Source of the DNA: Lasiosphaeria ovina
Lineage: Eukaryota; Ascomycota; Sordariomycetes; Sordariales; Lasiosphaeriaceae
NCBI GenBank assembly: GCA_033439765.1
Contig: JAULSN010000005.1
Coordinates: 1,813,001-1,877,000, forward strand
DNA: 64,000 nucleotides
Direction: 5' to 3'
Shown here: positions 1 through 9,796 of the stretch, piece after piece
How positions within the stretch are numbered: position 1 is the stretch's first letter
Layout of the letters: each line of letters opens with the position of its first letter
Made by a program: the position numbers and the translations under genes
The notes under the pieces: model-generated
Told to the model about the DNA's origin: nothing
What the model saw: only the letters and a program-made list of their open reading frames with translations
Database searches by the model: none

Positions 1-44
1 GTGCACCTATAACGAGAAACCCCGGTGACACCGACGCCGCGTCG

Positions 45-2003
45 ATGGCATTGCCCGGCACAAACGAAAACTCTCCTGGCGGCGCTTTTGAAGGTTCTCA
101 AGAAAAACGGCGAAGTGAGACAGAAATTGCAGAACCCCTGGCAATCTATGGTCATCCTACGAAACGTGTCCGCAACGACCGACTCTATGAAGTCCCGACC
201 ACTGCTTCCGCTTCGGCTACCGTTGCCCATAGAAACATGGGGACAGGGTCCGCGGGAGCTCAGCATAGCAACTTGGCCGCGTCGTGGAGGTCCTCGAGCA
301 CTTCGCTTTCAGTCGCCAGCTCTACCTCTCCAGCTTTGACGCCAGCTTTCACTTTTTGCTCGTCTGAACTGTCGTCGAAGATCTTCAATACGTCCAGGAG
401 CACCGTAAACGCTATCTTACTCCCCCCTCCTACTATCGAACCCTTTATTAGTTACGCAGATGCCTATACCAGTATCGCCGGTAGTGTCAACCACGTTTTT
501 CTCCACATTGACTCCTACGATCCTCCACAATCTTCCGACCTCCCCGGTCTTACGGACGAGCATCTGAAGCAGGCATATGATCACAAGTTAGTTTGGGGAA
601 GTGATGGCGGTTTAAGATCCTTACAGCCCGAACTCCCCATCATTACGAAGACACCCAGGACTCCGAGCGTTTGGAAATTCGAAGCTTTGAAGCTCGCCCT
701 CCACATATTCCCCGAACATCGATATCTCCAACCTCTTTAGTAAGTGGTGTAATTAACCTTGATGGCAGGTTAGAACTAACGACATTACAGTTATGCCAAG
801 GTCGGCAAGTCCAATCTTCGCCATCTTATATGTGTTCTGTCATATCTCGAAGACGAAACTGTTCGCAGCAAACTTGAGCCGTATCATATTGCTCGAGCTG
901 TGAATGTGTTCTTGTCGGCGTCAAATTTCGGGGGACTTCAGTGGAAGGAGACAGTGCTCAACGTCGCTGAAAGCCTCTTAAATTCCATGGCCGAAAATCC
1001 CTTGACGTCCGAAATGGATTCCTTGGGCCAGAGTCATGCAAGAATCCGGCTGAGAAGAATCGCACTCGAACGAATATGGCAGGAGCCCGATGTTCACAAG
1101 CAAATTTGCAAACTAGGTGAATTATCTTTCCAACCTTCGAATTCGCGATCAAATTGCTACTTTGGAGAGATGATAATGCTCTGGGCCCGCCTCCTCATCG
1201 ATATTGGAAATTACCACGAAGCGTCACTTGTACTGGAAAGGTTCTCGCCATTGAACTCCAATCAAATATCCGGGCTGGAACAGTCCGTTTTGAACGAGAT
1301 CCAATTATTACGAGGTGAGATCTTCAGGTATGAGGGTAGATTCAACGAGGCCAGGGACTGCTTTTCAGATTTGCTTAAGCGGGTGCCGACGCCGCCGAAG
1401 TCAATCACCCAAATGACTGCCGTGGCCTGCGAGTTAGGCGATTTTGATCCAGCTATTGAGGTGCTTACCGACGAGCTCGCACGGATTAAAAATGAGCCAA
1501 TCCGGGGTAAAAACTCAAAGCGTTTGCGACTTGCTCTAGCGGAGGTCTTTCTTATGAAAGCAGTCAAGCTAGAGTCTGCAAGACCGGAGAGCAAATCCTT
1601 AATGGAGGCCAAAGCGCTCTTGCAATGTCTTGAAGAAGAGTTTAAGGAAGCTCAATTGGCTAAGGTCGGGAGGATGAATTGGTTCAGGATCCGAGTTGCG
1701 CTCGCCATCGTCGAGCACATACAAGGCTTGGATCGCGCTTTCGATTCGTGGGATGAGGCACAGACGGCTTCGCGCAACAACTGGTCGGAACTTTACACGA
1801 AGATGGTCATCATATATTCACAGTGTGGGCTAAAGTACGCACTTGGAGATAGAGATTGCGCGGGCGAACTTGAAGAGAAGGCGATCCAGCTGTCCCGAGA
1901 GACCGGACAGCAATATACTTTCACATGCTTGGGTCCAATTTGGCTGGAATATGTAGGGAATCAAATTCGGTCTTGCGGAGGGAGATCACTGGTTTTGCAA
2001 TAA
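45..2003 (+). CDS. TPR-like helical-repeat protein, two exons (5' end may extend past the window)
   Basis: Two exons, 45-739 and 791-2003. The intron (740-790, 51 nt) starts GTAAGT, has an AACTAAC branch site and ends ACAG. The joined frame stays open for about 635 residues. The first ~110 residues are Ser/Thr-rich and probably disordered. From about residue 230 the protein is alpha-helical, with paired-helix segments typical of tetratricopeptide repeats (for example around NYHEASLVLERFSPLN and EGRFNEARDCFSDLLKRVP). No catalytic motif was seen. TPR arrays usually serve as protein-binding scaffolds, so a scaffold role is inference only. The frame is open back to base 1, so an earlier start is possible; the ATG at 45 is the first in frame. 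The last 18 bp overlap the 3' end of the folylpolyglutamate synthase-like gene on the other strand. I do not recognise the family. Confidence 0.7.
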
Positions 2004-3480
2004 CTCTAACATATCCCCCACAAGATGTATGGAACCACATACCAAGACCTTTACCCCCATTTGTGTGCTCGCCTGTGTTGCCGCTAGAAAAGATTCGGAC
2101 GCAGAGGCGGTACAAAGAATACTTGCCGAGTCTTGGATGTTTCGCCAAAAGGTTGCATGCTGCTCCGCTACAGGTATATCGTAAACCTTGGAACCTATAT
2201 GAAAGTTAGGAGATAGTCTTGAACAAGTGGGGATCAACATACCGTAACGATCATAGGACGATAAAATAACTCTATCGAAAGGAAAATCGTGATTGTTGCA
2301 GTACTCAACAATTACCTTGATAAGATCATGCGTATCTCGCGTCGACTCATGTCCAAAAACGAGAACCCGAGGACAGAGATCAAGCGGAGACTGGGCCGTT
2401 GGTCGAACCATGGACTCAAACCATTCCAACGCTATCGGGATGCTCAGCGTGTTGTGTGCACAATCCAAAAACCAATGGTTTGTTCCTCGCTCTATCTTGT
2501 GAAATCGCCCCGGCCAATTGCACTTAGCAACCCCGGCTTGAATGTCTCTTGTGTTCAGCTCATAATGATTGAGCTTGAGGTATGTGTTCGCTAGACAAGT
2601 AGCAAGCGATGCGTTCATGTTTTGGGCTGTGAGTAGGCCAGGAGGCAAGGTTGGGGGTGGTCCGATAAACGTAAGCGAACATCCCAATTTTGTGGCCTCG
2701 CTCGTGAGAACTTCTCTCACGCTAGGCTCTTGAACAACCGAAAATGCCGGTGTATCGTGCTTCATGATTCCGCTCTTATGCCAGGCAATATCTTTGACTG
2801 TTTGCCCAAGTAGACCTATGTGATCCATGCCAATGGTTGTGAAGCCGCACGCAACGAGACGGTCGAATATGTTTGTTGCATCCTTCCTTCCGCCCGCGTG
2901 GACCTCGTATATCGCTACATCAACCTTCTCCTGCTCGAAGACGTGAAGAGACAGCAAACAAAGTAGTTGTAGGTATCCTGGTATGTCTTGCTCTCCGCTG
3001 CAGGCCCCGTCATATAATATGTCCCAAACCTCAAAGAAGTATCGAGTGAACGCATCTTCTGAAAGAGGCTGGAAATTGATCCGGATGCGTTCTCGTTCAG
3101 ATATTAAATGGGGCGATGTATATAAGCCGACCTTGACCGGCTTCGAAATATGGTGGAAGTGCTCTCTGATGAGGGAATCTGTGAGGGCAGCTGTACTACC
3201 TTTGCCCTTTGTGCCTGTAATATGGATGACGTCAAGATTTGCAGTGCCCTAAATATGTTAGAATATACTAGTGAGTCGTCGCAAGCCGTCGTAAAGCCTC
3301 ACCTGATATCCGAGTTTCGTGAGCCATTCACTCATACCAAAATTATTTGGTCGGTTTTTGACGGGCCCACTGAATAGCGGCCTGATGCGGGAGCGGAGGA
3401 GTTGAATAGCATCCTATACCAAGTTAGACAGTATTCTTCATATTTCGCTAGGCTAAGCGTACTTTATATGTTTTAGACAT
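1986..3480 (-). CDS. Folylpolyglutamate synthase-like ligase (FolC/Mur ligase fold)
   Basis: ATP-dependent ligase family that adds glutamates to folates, which keeps them in the cell and improves their use as one-carbon cofactors. The model has three exons: 3480-3463, 3413-3303 and 3248-1986 (18+111+1263 nt, 463 aa). The first encodes only MSKTYK. The junctions restore the family start TYKDAIQLL. Hallmarks are the P-loop HITGTKGKGST, the motif YTSPHLISERERIR, a GMDHIGLLG segment (metal and substrate loop), WPGRFHKIE followed by DCAHN (usually DGAHT), and a C-terminal CGSIHLVG. A further 48-nt in-frame stretch (about 2243-2196) looks like an intron with donor GTATGT, branch CTAAC and acceptor ATATAG. 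Removing it gives about 447 aa. No mitochondrial leader is evident. The family assignment is firm. Whether this is the housekeeping FPGS or a divergent paralogue is open. Confidence 0.87.
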
Positions 3481-4559
3481 GGCGAAGAGAAGTCAGTCGG
3501 TGCTAGGGTGGCTGAGGGATTCAGGGAGTCAGGGAAATATCGGAGATACTCTCGATGGGAAACGACGAGAGTTGCCCGAGTATTACCGCACAGTTGGTCG
3601 AAGGAGATGCTGTAAATGACTGGGCTATATCCAAGATGTTAAAGCTGAAGAATAAATAAAGGAAATCGTGAGGAATATGGGGCACAACACAAAGTTTTGT
3701 TGTGGGAACTTGGGAATGTTCCGAACTACTCCGTACGGAGTTGGGCGGTGGGCCATGCCCTGCGCCTCGGGATCGGAAAAGATTTCGCCCAGAAGCTTAC
3801 GTCATCAAGTGATTTCTTGGAACCGTCGGCTCCTTTTATTGAAGAGCCAACCAGAGATCAGATAGAAGAAAAAAAGTATCGTACGAAGGGTGGTGTTGGC
3901 AGCGGGGGTGATTCGGCCCAAGGTGCCCGGGAAAGGGGCGCACGGAGATTTTGTAACATTTTTTAGGCTTCAACATAACAGAACGTTACTACTTTAGTCT
4001 TTGCCGGCCGCCCGTCTCGCCTGGAATAGTCCTCCCGCCAGCTGCCCGGTGCAACTCGCGCGCTCGCTGACCGCGCGAACTGGCCCCACGCAACCTCGAG
4101 ACACTACTGGCACTAATGCAAAATCAGACCTATATCTTCTTCCCATGGCAGACTTGGGCGCCCACGCCTTGCCGCCTAAAGTAGTGGATTTTCTTGTCGC
4201 CGAGTTCCAAATCACCTCCGACCAAACCAACTCTTTTGCGACTGCTTGTGACAAAACGAACTACCTTGCAGCGTGCAGTAGGCCTTTCCATCGCCAGCCT
4301 GAGCCCCCGATAAAATTTCCATCCCCATGCGCGCGTCAGCACATTCCTCGTCATAAACGGTGGAGTTTCCAAGGCCTAGACCCGCCGCTCTCGTGTGCAA
4401 CTCTCCAAGGCCTTACAAGAAACGCTGCTGGACGCTGTTGCGGGTAACATTGCAGGTGCGCATGTCGATATCCCCAGAGACTGAAGACTTGCTAACAAAT
4501 TAGGTACAGAGCTTCCGCGGAGCCACCGAGAGCAGTCTCCACAGAGCGGAGATTTCGCC
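3481..4559. other. Intergenic and degenerate sequence
   Basis: Promoter side of the folylpolyglutamate synthase-like gene, followed by sequence with a short open frame at 4001-4447. That frame includes a start (MADLGAHALPPK) but has no recognisable domain. A perfect 12-bp palindrome, CTCCGTACGGAG, lies near 3728-3739. I cannot support a gene here. The 4001-4447 frame may be the eroded 5' part of the pseudogene that follows. Confidence 0.4.
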
Positions 4560-5920
4560 GGGGCCGCGACACCCTTGCAAGCTCGGAAGAGGCGACTCGA
4601 CGCGACAGAGAGCGATCCGTCGCCCGCGAAGAGAGCCCGATTGACACGGACAGACACGCAGCAGCCTGGAGTTGAGAAATCAGAGCAAGCGGGCAAGGTA
4701 TGACAACTATCGCCCACCCACGTCCACAACTAATAAGGCAGCTTGTGCAGACGACTCTACAACAGCCAAAGCCCAACCAGCATCCATACGCCTCATTCCT
4801 CAAAGACTTTGTCGACCCCGTACATCCGGCCCCCGGCCCCGCGTCCGTCCACACCTTTATTTCCGATTGGCTCGAATTGGTCGGATCAGATCGAGATAAG
4901 CACTGCCGGTCGGACAGCGATTTGCACCATTCAGACGGCGATCACATTTCGAGACAGCTCACGAGATCGGCGCCGGAGATGGGTTACACACGGTATGTCG
5001 ATGGGTTTGCGGTGCCGCCAACACCAGCTTCTACCGGGTCGCAGTCGTACCGAGCGTCACACTCCCCGGATCGGTCGCGCCCTCAGACCTGACCGGCGCT
5101 ACTCCTGGCTCAGGTCGATCGTCTGGAAGGAGCCTCGCCGAGGATCCAGATTACAGGGATCTGAACTTGGCCGCAACTAATGTCTACATGCGCCATCCGT
5201 GCGACCCAATCCCGGAACACATTACCGACCTTGTTGATTATGTCCGCCAGGACCGTGATTCTCCAGGTCCGTCAGCAGATGAAGTCAGGCAAGACAGGGA
5301 TCTGCATGATCTCTCGATGGGCGCCGGAAAACCTCAAGTGGAAGAGTATTTCCGTACCAATATTTACCCTTACCCTAAGTCGACAGAGAGCCTACAACGC
5401 AGCGACAGACAGCCGATGGCTAAGCACACTATCCCGAGTACCGGATCTATGCTCAAAGTCAGCAACCCAGTACCCGACATGCTCTACGGATATAACCGCC
5501 ATGGAGCGTTTCCTCAGCAACAATCCCAACTTGTATCCATGGAGCGTGAACCGAGGGCGAATAATCAGGGCCTGATATACCCATTCTTCGTCATCGAGTT
5601 CAAGGGTGACGGCCCTACCGGCGTGGGGAGTATGTGGGTGGCGACGAATCAATGCCTGGGGTGCGGGATTCGGTAGCGGCAGTTCGACGATCTCAACGGG
5701 TATTTCGGACTGCGGGGAGGAAGTTTGTAAAGTTTTGGAGCTCCTTGTCAAGGTAGGTGCCAAAGACAGCAGGTTGAGAAGGCGCACCCTGATTGGCTGC
5801 ACCACCAGGTGGCCCGCGCCAAGCCTCAACGCACCTTGGGGAGAGTAGCCCGTACCAAGCCCTACTACGTGACCCATAACTTGGCTTACTTCCCTACGTA
5901 CCACTACCTAGCACGTCCGC
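4560..5920 (+). pseudogene. Decayed member of a fungal DUF7924-like (PD-(D/E)XK-fold type) family
   Basis: The coding remnant has to be read in changing frames. A basic N-terminal part (SPAKRARLTRTDTQQPG, about 4620-4670) is followed by an open frame to a stop at 5089-5091 containing VHTFISDWLELVGSDRDKHC. About 5040-5060 the matching frame shifts and continues through DPDYRDLNLAATNVYMRHP. This second part ends with YPFFVIEFKGDGPTGVGSMW and VATNQCLG, then stops early at 5674-5676. The segment with a conserved E-x-K core (VIEFKGDGP) followed by WVATNQCLGG is, from memory, the signature of fungal DUF7924 proteins, which are compared with restriction-endonuclease-like folds. After CLG the homology is scrambled by more shifts. 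At least two frameshifts make this a pseudogene. Natural function of the family is unknown to me. Confidence 0.6.
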
Positions 5921-6464
5921 TCCGGCGAGGAAGCTAAACCCGCAAAGGCGGTAGCCGTGAACGGTCGTCGTTGTTATCGGATTAGGCAGGAGGACATTTC
6001 GTAGAGGATATGAAAGCGTGCGAACTCGTGATTTGAAGAACGGTAACACGAAGGTTATGGGAGAAGGAAACAGGCACAGGCAGCGTAAACAAAGCGGGGT
6101 AATGGAAAGAGCGGTTAGACTTCGGCTCCTTGCGGCATCTGCCCGCAAGGGTGGCAAATTTGTTAGGGTGTTCCCCCTGCGGCCTGGTGAATGTCTGAGG
6201 CATCTCCAGTAACACCAACACGTCCTCTGCGACGAGCTGACCGCCGCCACTCCTAGCCAGAACAACAACGCCGCAGCTGGGTGCTCGCTGTTTCATAAAC
6301 TGGCTCGCAGCGCGACGACCGCAGACGTGAGTATCGGGAGTTCTCGGCAGCCGCGCCGGGTTGAGTGCTAACGTGTGAGAGCAGGCTCGTCCACAGGCCA
6401 AGGTCCAGCGGCAACTCGCATCTCTGATCGACCACCTGCGAAAATTTGGCAATGACGTTGCTGC
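5921..6464. other. Degenerate intergenic stretch
   Basis: No gene is supported. A plus-strand frame around 6385-6500 reads like an eroded coding segment (QAKVQRQLASLIDHLRKFGN) but is interrupted before and after. It may be an eroded upstream exon of the gene at 6465. Confidence 0.35.
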
Positions 6465-7024
6465 GTGCTCAACCAAGAACAGAGCCATCCTTCCCACTCA
6501 CGCGACATGTCTCTTAAGGGCCCAACACGATGCTTTATCAGATGCTCCACGAAGAAACTTGAAGAAAAGGGCGACAAGGATATTATAGCCGAAGTGGCCA
6601 AATTCGCCGCGGGCGATCCGGAAAAGGCATTTCTGTTAATCACACTAAAAGCAGAACGCAGGGCTTATATCGTCTTCGACTACGGCAATCCGGACCACAT
6701 AGAGTGTCCCGTCCTTGGATTTGCGGTAAAAGGGCATATAAAAATGGTTTTTGCCCCTCTGAGTATAGCCGACTATATTCACCGCGAAGTTAATGCATGG
6801 AAGGATATTAACAAAGGGAATAAATGCCCATTCCCATATCGTATGGAGGTAAATTATCTTTTTACTTATTGTCCTTACCGCGCTAATATCTAAAGCTTAA
6901 AAATGTGAGGGATGACCGCGGGACAGGCAACGCGCGGGTAAAGCAAGGCGATAATGGGACGGAGCAACATCTTGATGCGATAATTGGCGACATTGGCGAT
7001 GTATGTAGCGCAAACGATGCCTAA
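6465..7024 (+). CDS. Small two-exon hypothetical protein
   Basis: Not recognised. Exon 1 is 6465-6848 and exon 2 is 6896-7024. The 47-nt intron begins GTAAAT, has a GCTAATA branch site and ends TAAAG. Splicing joins PFPYRME to LKNVRDDRG in frame and gives 170 aa (384+129 nt). A second in-frame Met at 6507 (MSLKGPTRC) is an equally good start. The protein is mixed alpha/beta in appearance with a Lys-rich N-terminus, and shows no signal peptide or transmembrane segment. Lower GC than its neighbours and a position beside pseudogenes suggest an orphan or partly eroded gene. The intron rests on consensus signals and a conserved frame only. Confidence 0.4.
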
Positions 7025-7059
7025 TGGCAATACCTTTTTGGTGTAATTATCCCCCCTCG

Positions 7060-7293
7060 TCACTCTTCTGAAGTGTCCGAAGCACTTGAATCGCTGCTTG
7101 TCGGTGGAGTTTCGTACATATGTACAGCACAACGCTCATCTTTTGTTACATCCCTTGCTTCATCGTATACAATATTTCCCCCAGCACATTTTCCATCACA
7201 GCCGTTACTTTTACCGCTTGCGGAAAAGTCGCATCCGCATTTAGAGTAGTGAATCGTCCACGTTACGCACATATCTAGCCAGGCAATCAGCAT
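7060..7293 (-). CDS. Possible small Cys-containing protein, 77 aa
   Basis: Short open frame with six cysteines, several clustered in its first half (CGCDF, CDGKC), and a Ser/Asp-rich tail (SSDSSASDTSEE). It lies tail-to-tail with the two-exon gene that ends at 7024. There is no clear signal peptide. It may be the last exon of a larger gene or chance. I include it because the amino-acid pattern is not simply low complexity. Confidence 0.2.
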   Translation of the reverse strand: MLIAWLDMCVTWTIHYSKCGCDFSASGKSNGCDGKCAGGNIVYDEARDVTKDERCAVHMYETPPTSSDSSASDTSEE

Positions 7294-8790
7294 TTACCCA
7301 ATCATATTGCGTAGTCACTTACCGAATAACGGTGGTTTTATATCGTACGGATAGCGGTAGAATTAGGCTTGTTTTTGAGAAATTGCAACTGGGGAATAAG
7401 CCATCACGGCCGCCTAGGAGAACCAGTGGACCATATTTATAAGAGATTTTGCGGCTCTGCTGTCTGCCTTCTTTGCTTCAATGCGTAGAGTGGGCCGCGT
7501 TGGCAACGCTGCACCCAACCCACAGCAACACACATGCCGGGCACCACTAGTGCCCGCCACAACGGGCACTATTAATGTCGAAAGTGTCAGATGGACCAGC
7601 AAATATCTGCATATCGGCGGATGCCATGGGCTGGGCTCGGAGGCTTATGAGCATTCAGGGTCCCATCGACTTCGCAGCCTCGCAAGGAACCTGTTCCTCA
7701 GCTGAGCGGCGCCTCGAACGGAGTGGGTTGGCCCGCCTAGAAAGATGTAGAACCGCCTTTTGGGAAACGCCATATTACCTAGTGCTTTTATCTGCTTCAA
7801 TTCCTGTCCAGGATTTTATGGTAATAAGTATAGAGTAGGGGGTAATAATATACTCTTAGGAGGCCATCCGCATAGCCACAGCTCTAGTATGCTAACGCAA
7901 TTGTGGCGGGCGCGCCGCATCGTGAGACGAGTACGGTCCCGACGTGATCTGGATTGACTGAGCATTGAATTGTCTGGTTAGATCGGTCTAAAATACAGGT
8001 AAAATAGCACCTTCTTATAGCCAACAGGATCACTGAATATCTCCACGGAAGTCCGTATTCAGGGTGGGCAAAAGAAGACCGTAGAATTGAAAGGAATCTC
8101 CGGTGCAAGGGATGTAGTCGGATTGAGGGCATTCCGAACGCAAGGGAGGGTGCAAAGGAGAGAAAAACAGGTGTTTGCATATGCAGGGGTAAAAGAGGGT
8201 CAATTTTGCAAGTAAGGGTCATTTCTTGGCGACACCTGCAGGGTCACTGGCCTACAGGCTGCAAACTGCGGGGTCCCGGTTACCTCTGGAGCAAGAATAC
8301 GGGGCTCAGTGAAGGGCCTACCGAAAATACTCACGACTCCCCGCCACGCGTACACCGGTATTCCTCTTTCGCCATAGCGTAGACCCTCGAGTTGGCGAAA
8401 GCTCGAGCAACACTGGGAAGACGCACCGTGTCCAGTCCCCTCGTCCTGTGCACTATCCCGTTAAGTCGAGGCGCACAGCGCTGGTGCGGTGGGCGGTTGC
8501 GGGACGGATCGCCCTACTAATGCCGCCTGCTTTTGCGCCGTTGGTGGGCGCTGCGCTTCTCAATGCAGATTGTGGCGGACAAGCGCAGCATGTAATAAAA
8601 CATCTCCCAGTAATATGAGAGACACATAGTCAATAAGCACGTAGCATTTTACTCGCCGGCTCAAGCTACGTGACGAGCCGCTTAAGGAGCAGACAGCATG
8701 GCCAACGGCCAGAGAAGAGCGCCTACACTACGTCCCTGCTAGTACTCCACATGTTGCCCACAACTCGGCCGCCATATCGCTCTAAACACT
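7294..8790. other. Gene-free degenerate region
   Basis: About 1.5 kb with only short broken frames on both strands (for example 7481-7838 and 7884-8222). No domain, RNA gene or clear repeat was recognised. It is consistent with old, mutated repeat or gene remains. Confidence 0.4.
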
Positions 8791-8997
8791 ATGAAGCTGC
8801 CTCGAGGGGCTGCGCACTGCCGAGACCTAGTAGCGGAATGCTGTGACAGAGCGCTTGTAGCCGGCTCCGACTCGACGGCATCGACCATGCAGTCCTTCTT
8901 TTGGCACATCCTGGCGGCGCGGCCCGTGTACGAGAACATCGTACGGGAGATCGAGGCATCGACCTTACGTCCGGGGAGCCCGCCTCAACGACGATAC
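8791..8997 (+). pseudogene. Cytochrome P450 fragment (I-helix region)
   Basis: The translation contains VAGSDSTASTMQSFFWHIL followed by PVYENIVREIEAS. This matches the P450 I helix, where the A-G-x-D/E-T-T/S motif binds oxygen and is followed by a helix and a K/R-E-I segment. Only about 65 residues are recognisable. The haem-binding Cys loop, the ExxR motif and the N-terminal anchor are absent within 1 kb on this strand, so this is a relic. Subfamily cannot be assigned; microsomal fungal P450s of the pisatin-demethylase type share this pattern. Confidence 0.55.
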
Positions 8998-9378
8998 GTG
9001 AGTTCCCTTTTTTCGATTTGCATTCAACAAATTCCCTCCTCTTCATTTGGCTTGGAAAATTCCGCCCCTTCCGCTTACCCGGGCTTATATTATCTGGTCG
9101 GGACTTGGCGGATTGGTGCGTCCAAAGTTGGGTAGTTTGTGCCTAAAGCGCCTCTTCTACCATTTTGCCTTTCCCTCGGCATTCACGATTGAAAGAGCTT
9201 GGATGCTGGCTCATGCTATCAAATGCTTCACGATGCCTAATATTTTACCTGAACAGCGCTCCCGCCTTGAGCCCTTCATTCGTAGCTCTCCTTCAACTTA
9301 CATCTCCCTGATTTACAGCTCCCTCAATTTACAGCCCGGCTAGTCTCTAGTCCCGCTTCTCGTACCTGCTCTTCTCTA
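8998..9378. other. Intergenic, no gene seen
   Basis: Sequence between the P450 relic and the small frame at 9379. Only broken short frames were seen. Confidence 0.35.
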
Positions 9379-9690
9379 GTGCAAGACCGCTGTGGATCGG
9401 CCGCGGAACAAATGGTTCGTTACCACCATGCAATCGAGGTCTGCGCTGACGTTACCAAGCCATTTTGTAAAGAGGACCTCACCAAAGACGTCGAGTTTTT
9501 CAACGATGCCGAGACAGCCCCTTGGACGGTAGAAGGATCAGGTCAGAAGGTGTTCTGGAAACAGTGCTCGATTATAGAATACAACAAAGATGGGGAGGTA
9601 GTCAATAGATATGAGATATGCGACGGGGAAGGGAAGGTGGAAAGGGACACCAAGCTATGGTTCGGAAATGGGAAGGTGAAGGAAGAATAG
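9379..9690 (+). CDS. Hypothetical protein or gene fragment, 103 aa
   Basis: Open frame rich in charged residues with a coherent C-terminal half (WKQCSIIEYNKDGEVVNR, then CDGEGKVERDTKLW) that reads like a beta-strand-rich fragment. No known domain was recognised. The start is uncertain and could be the Met at 9412 (MVRYHHAIEV). The frame stops only 6 bp before the TA target duplication of the MITE at 9699-9796, so the original gene may have been longer and been cut by that insertion. Confidence 0.35.
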   Translation: MQDRCGSAAEQMVRYHHAIEVCADVTKPFCKEDLTKDVEFFNDAETAPWTVEGSGQKVFWKQCSIIEYNKDGEVVNRYEICDGEGKVERDTKLWFGNGKVKEE

Positions 9691-9698
9691 AGGACCTA

Positions 9699-9796
9699 CA
9701 GTGGGCGGCAAAGAGTTTGGATCCAGCACTAAGTATTTAAGCCGCTAGCCGTATACGCGGTACAAAATTTGGATTCAAACTTTTTGCCGCCCACTG
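9699..9796. mobile_element. 98-bp MITE with 26-bp terminal inverted repeats and TA target duplication
   Basis: The left end CAGTGGGCGGCAAAGAGTTT and the reverse complement of the right end CAGTGGGCGGCAAAAAGTTT match over 26 bp with two mismatches. A TA dinucleotide flanks each end (9697-9698 and 9797-9798). A 5'-CAGT terminus plus TA duplication is typical of Tc1/mariner-type elements, so this is probably a non-autonomous derivative of such a transposon. It carries no coding capacity of its own. Its right arm provides the final seven codons and stop of the minus-strand gene 9775-10863. Confidence 0.8.
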
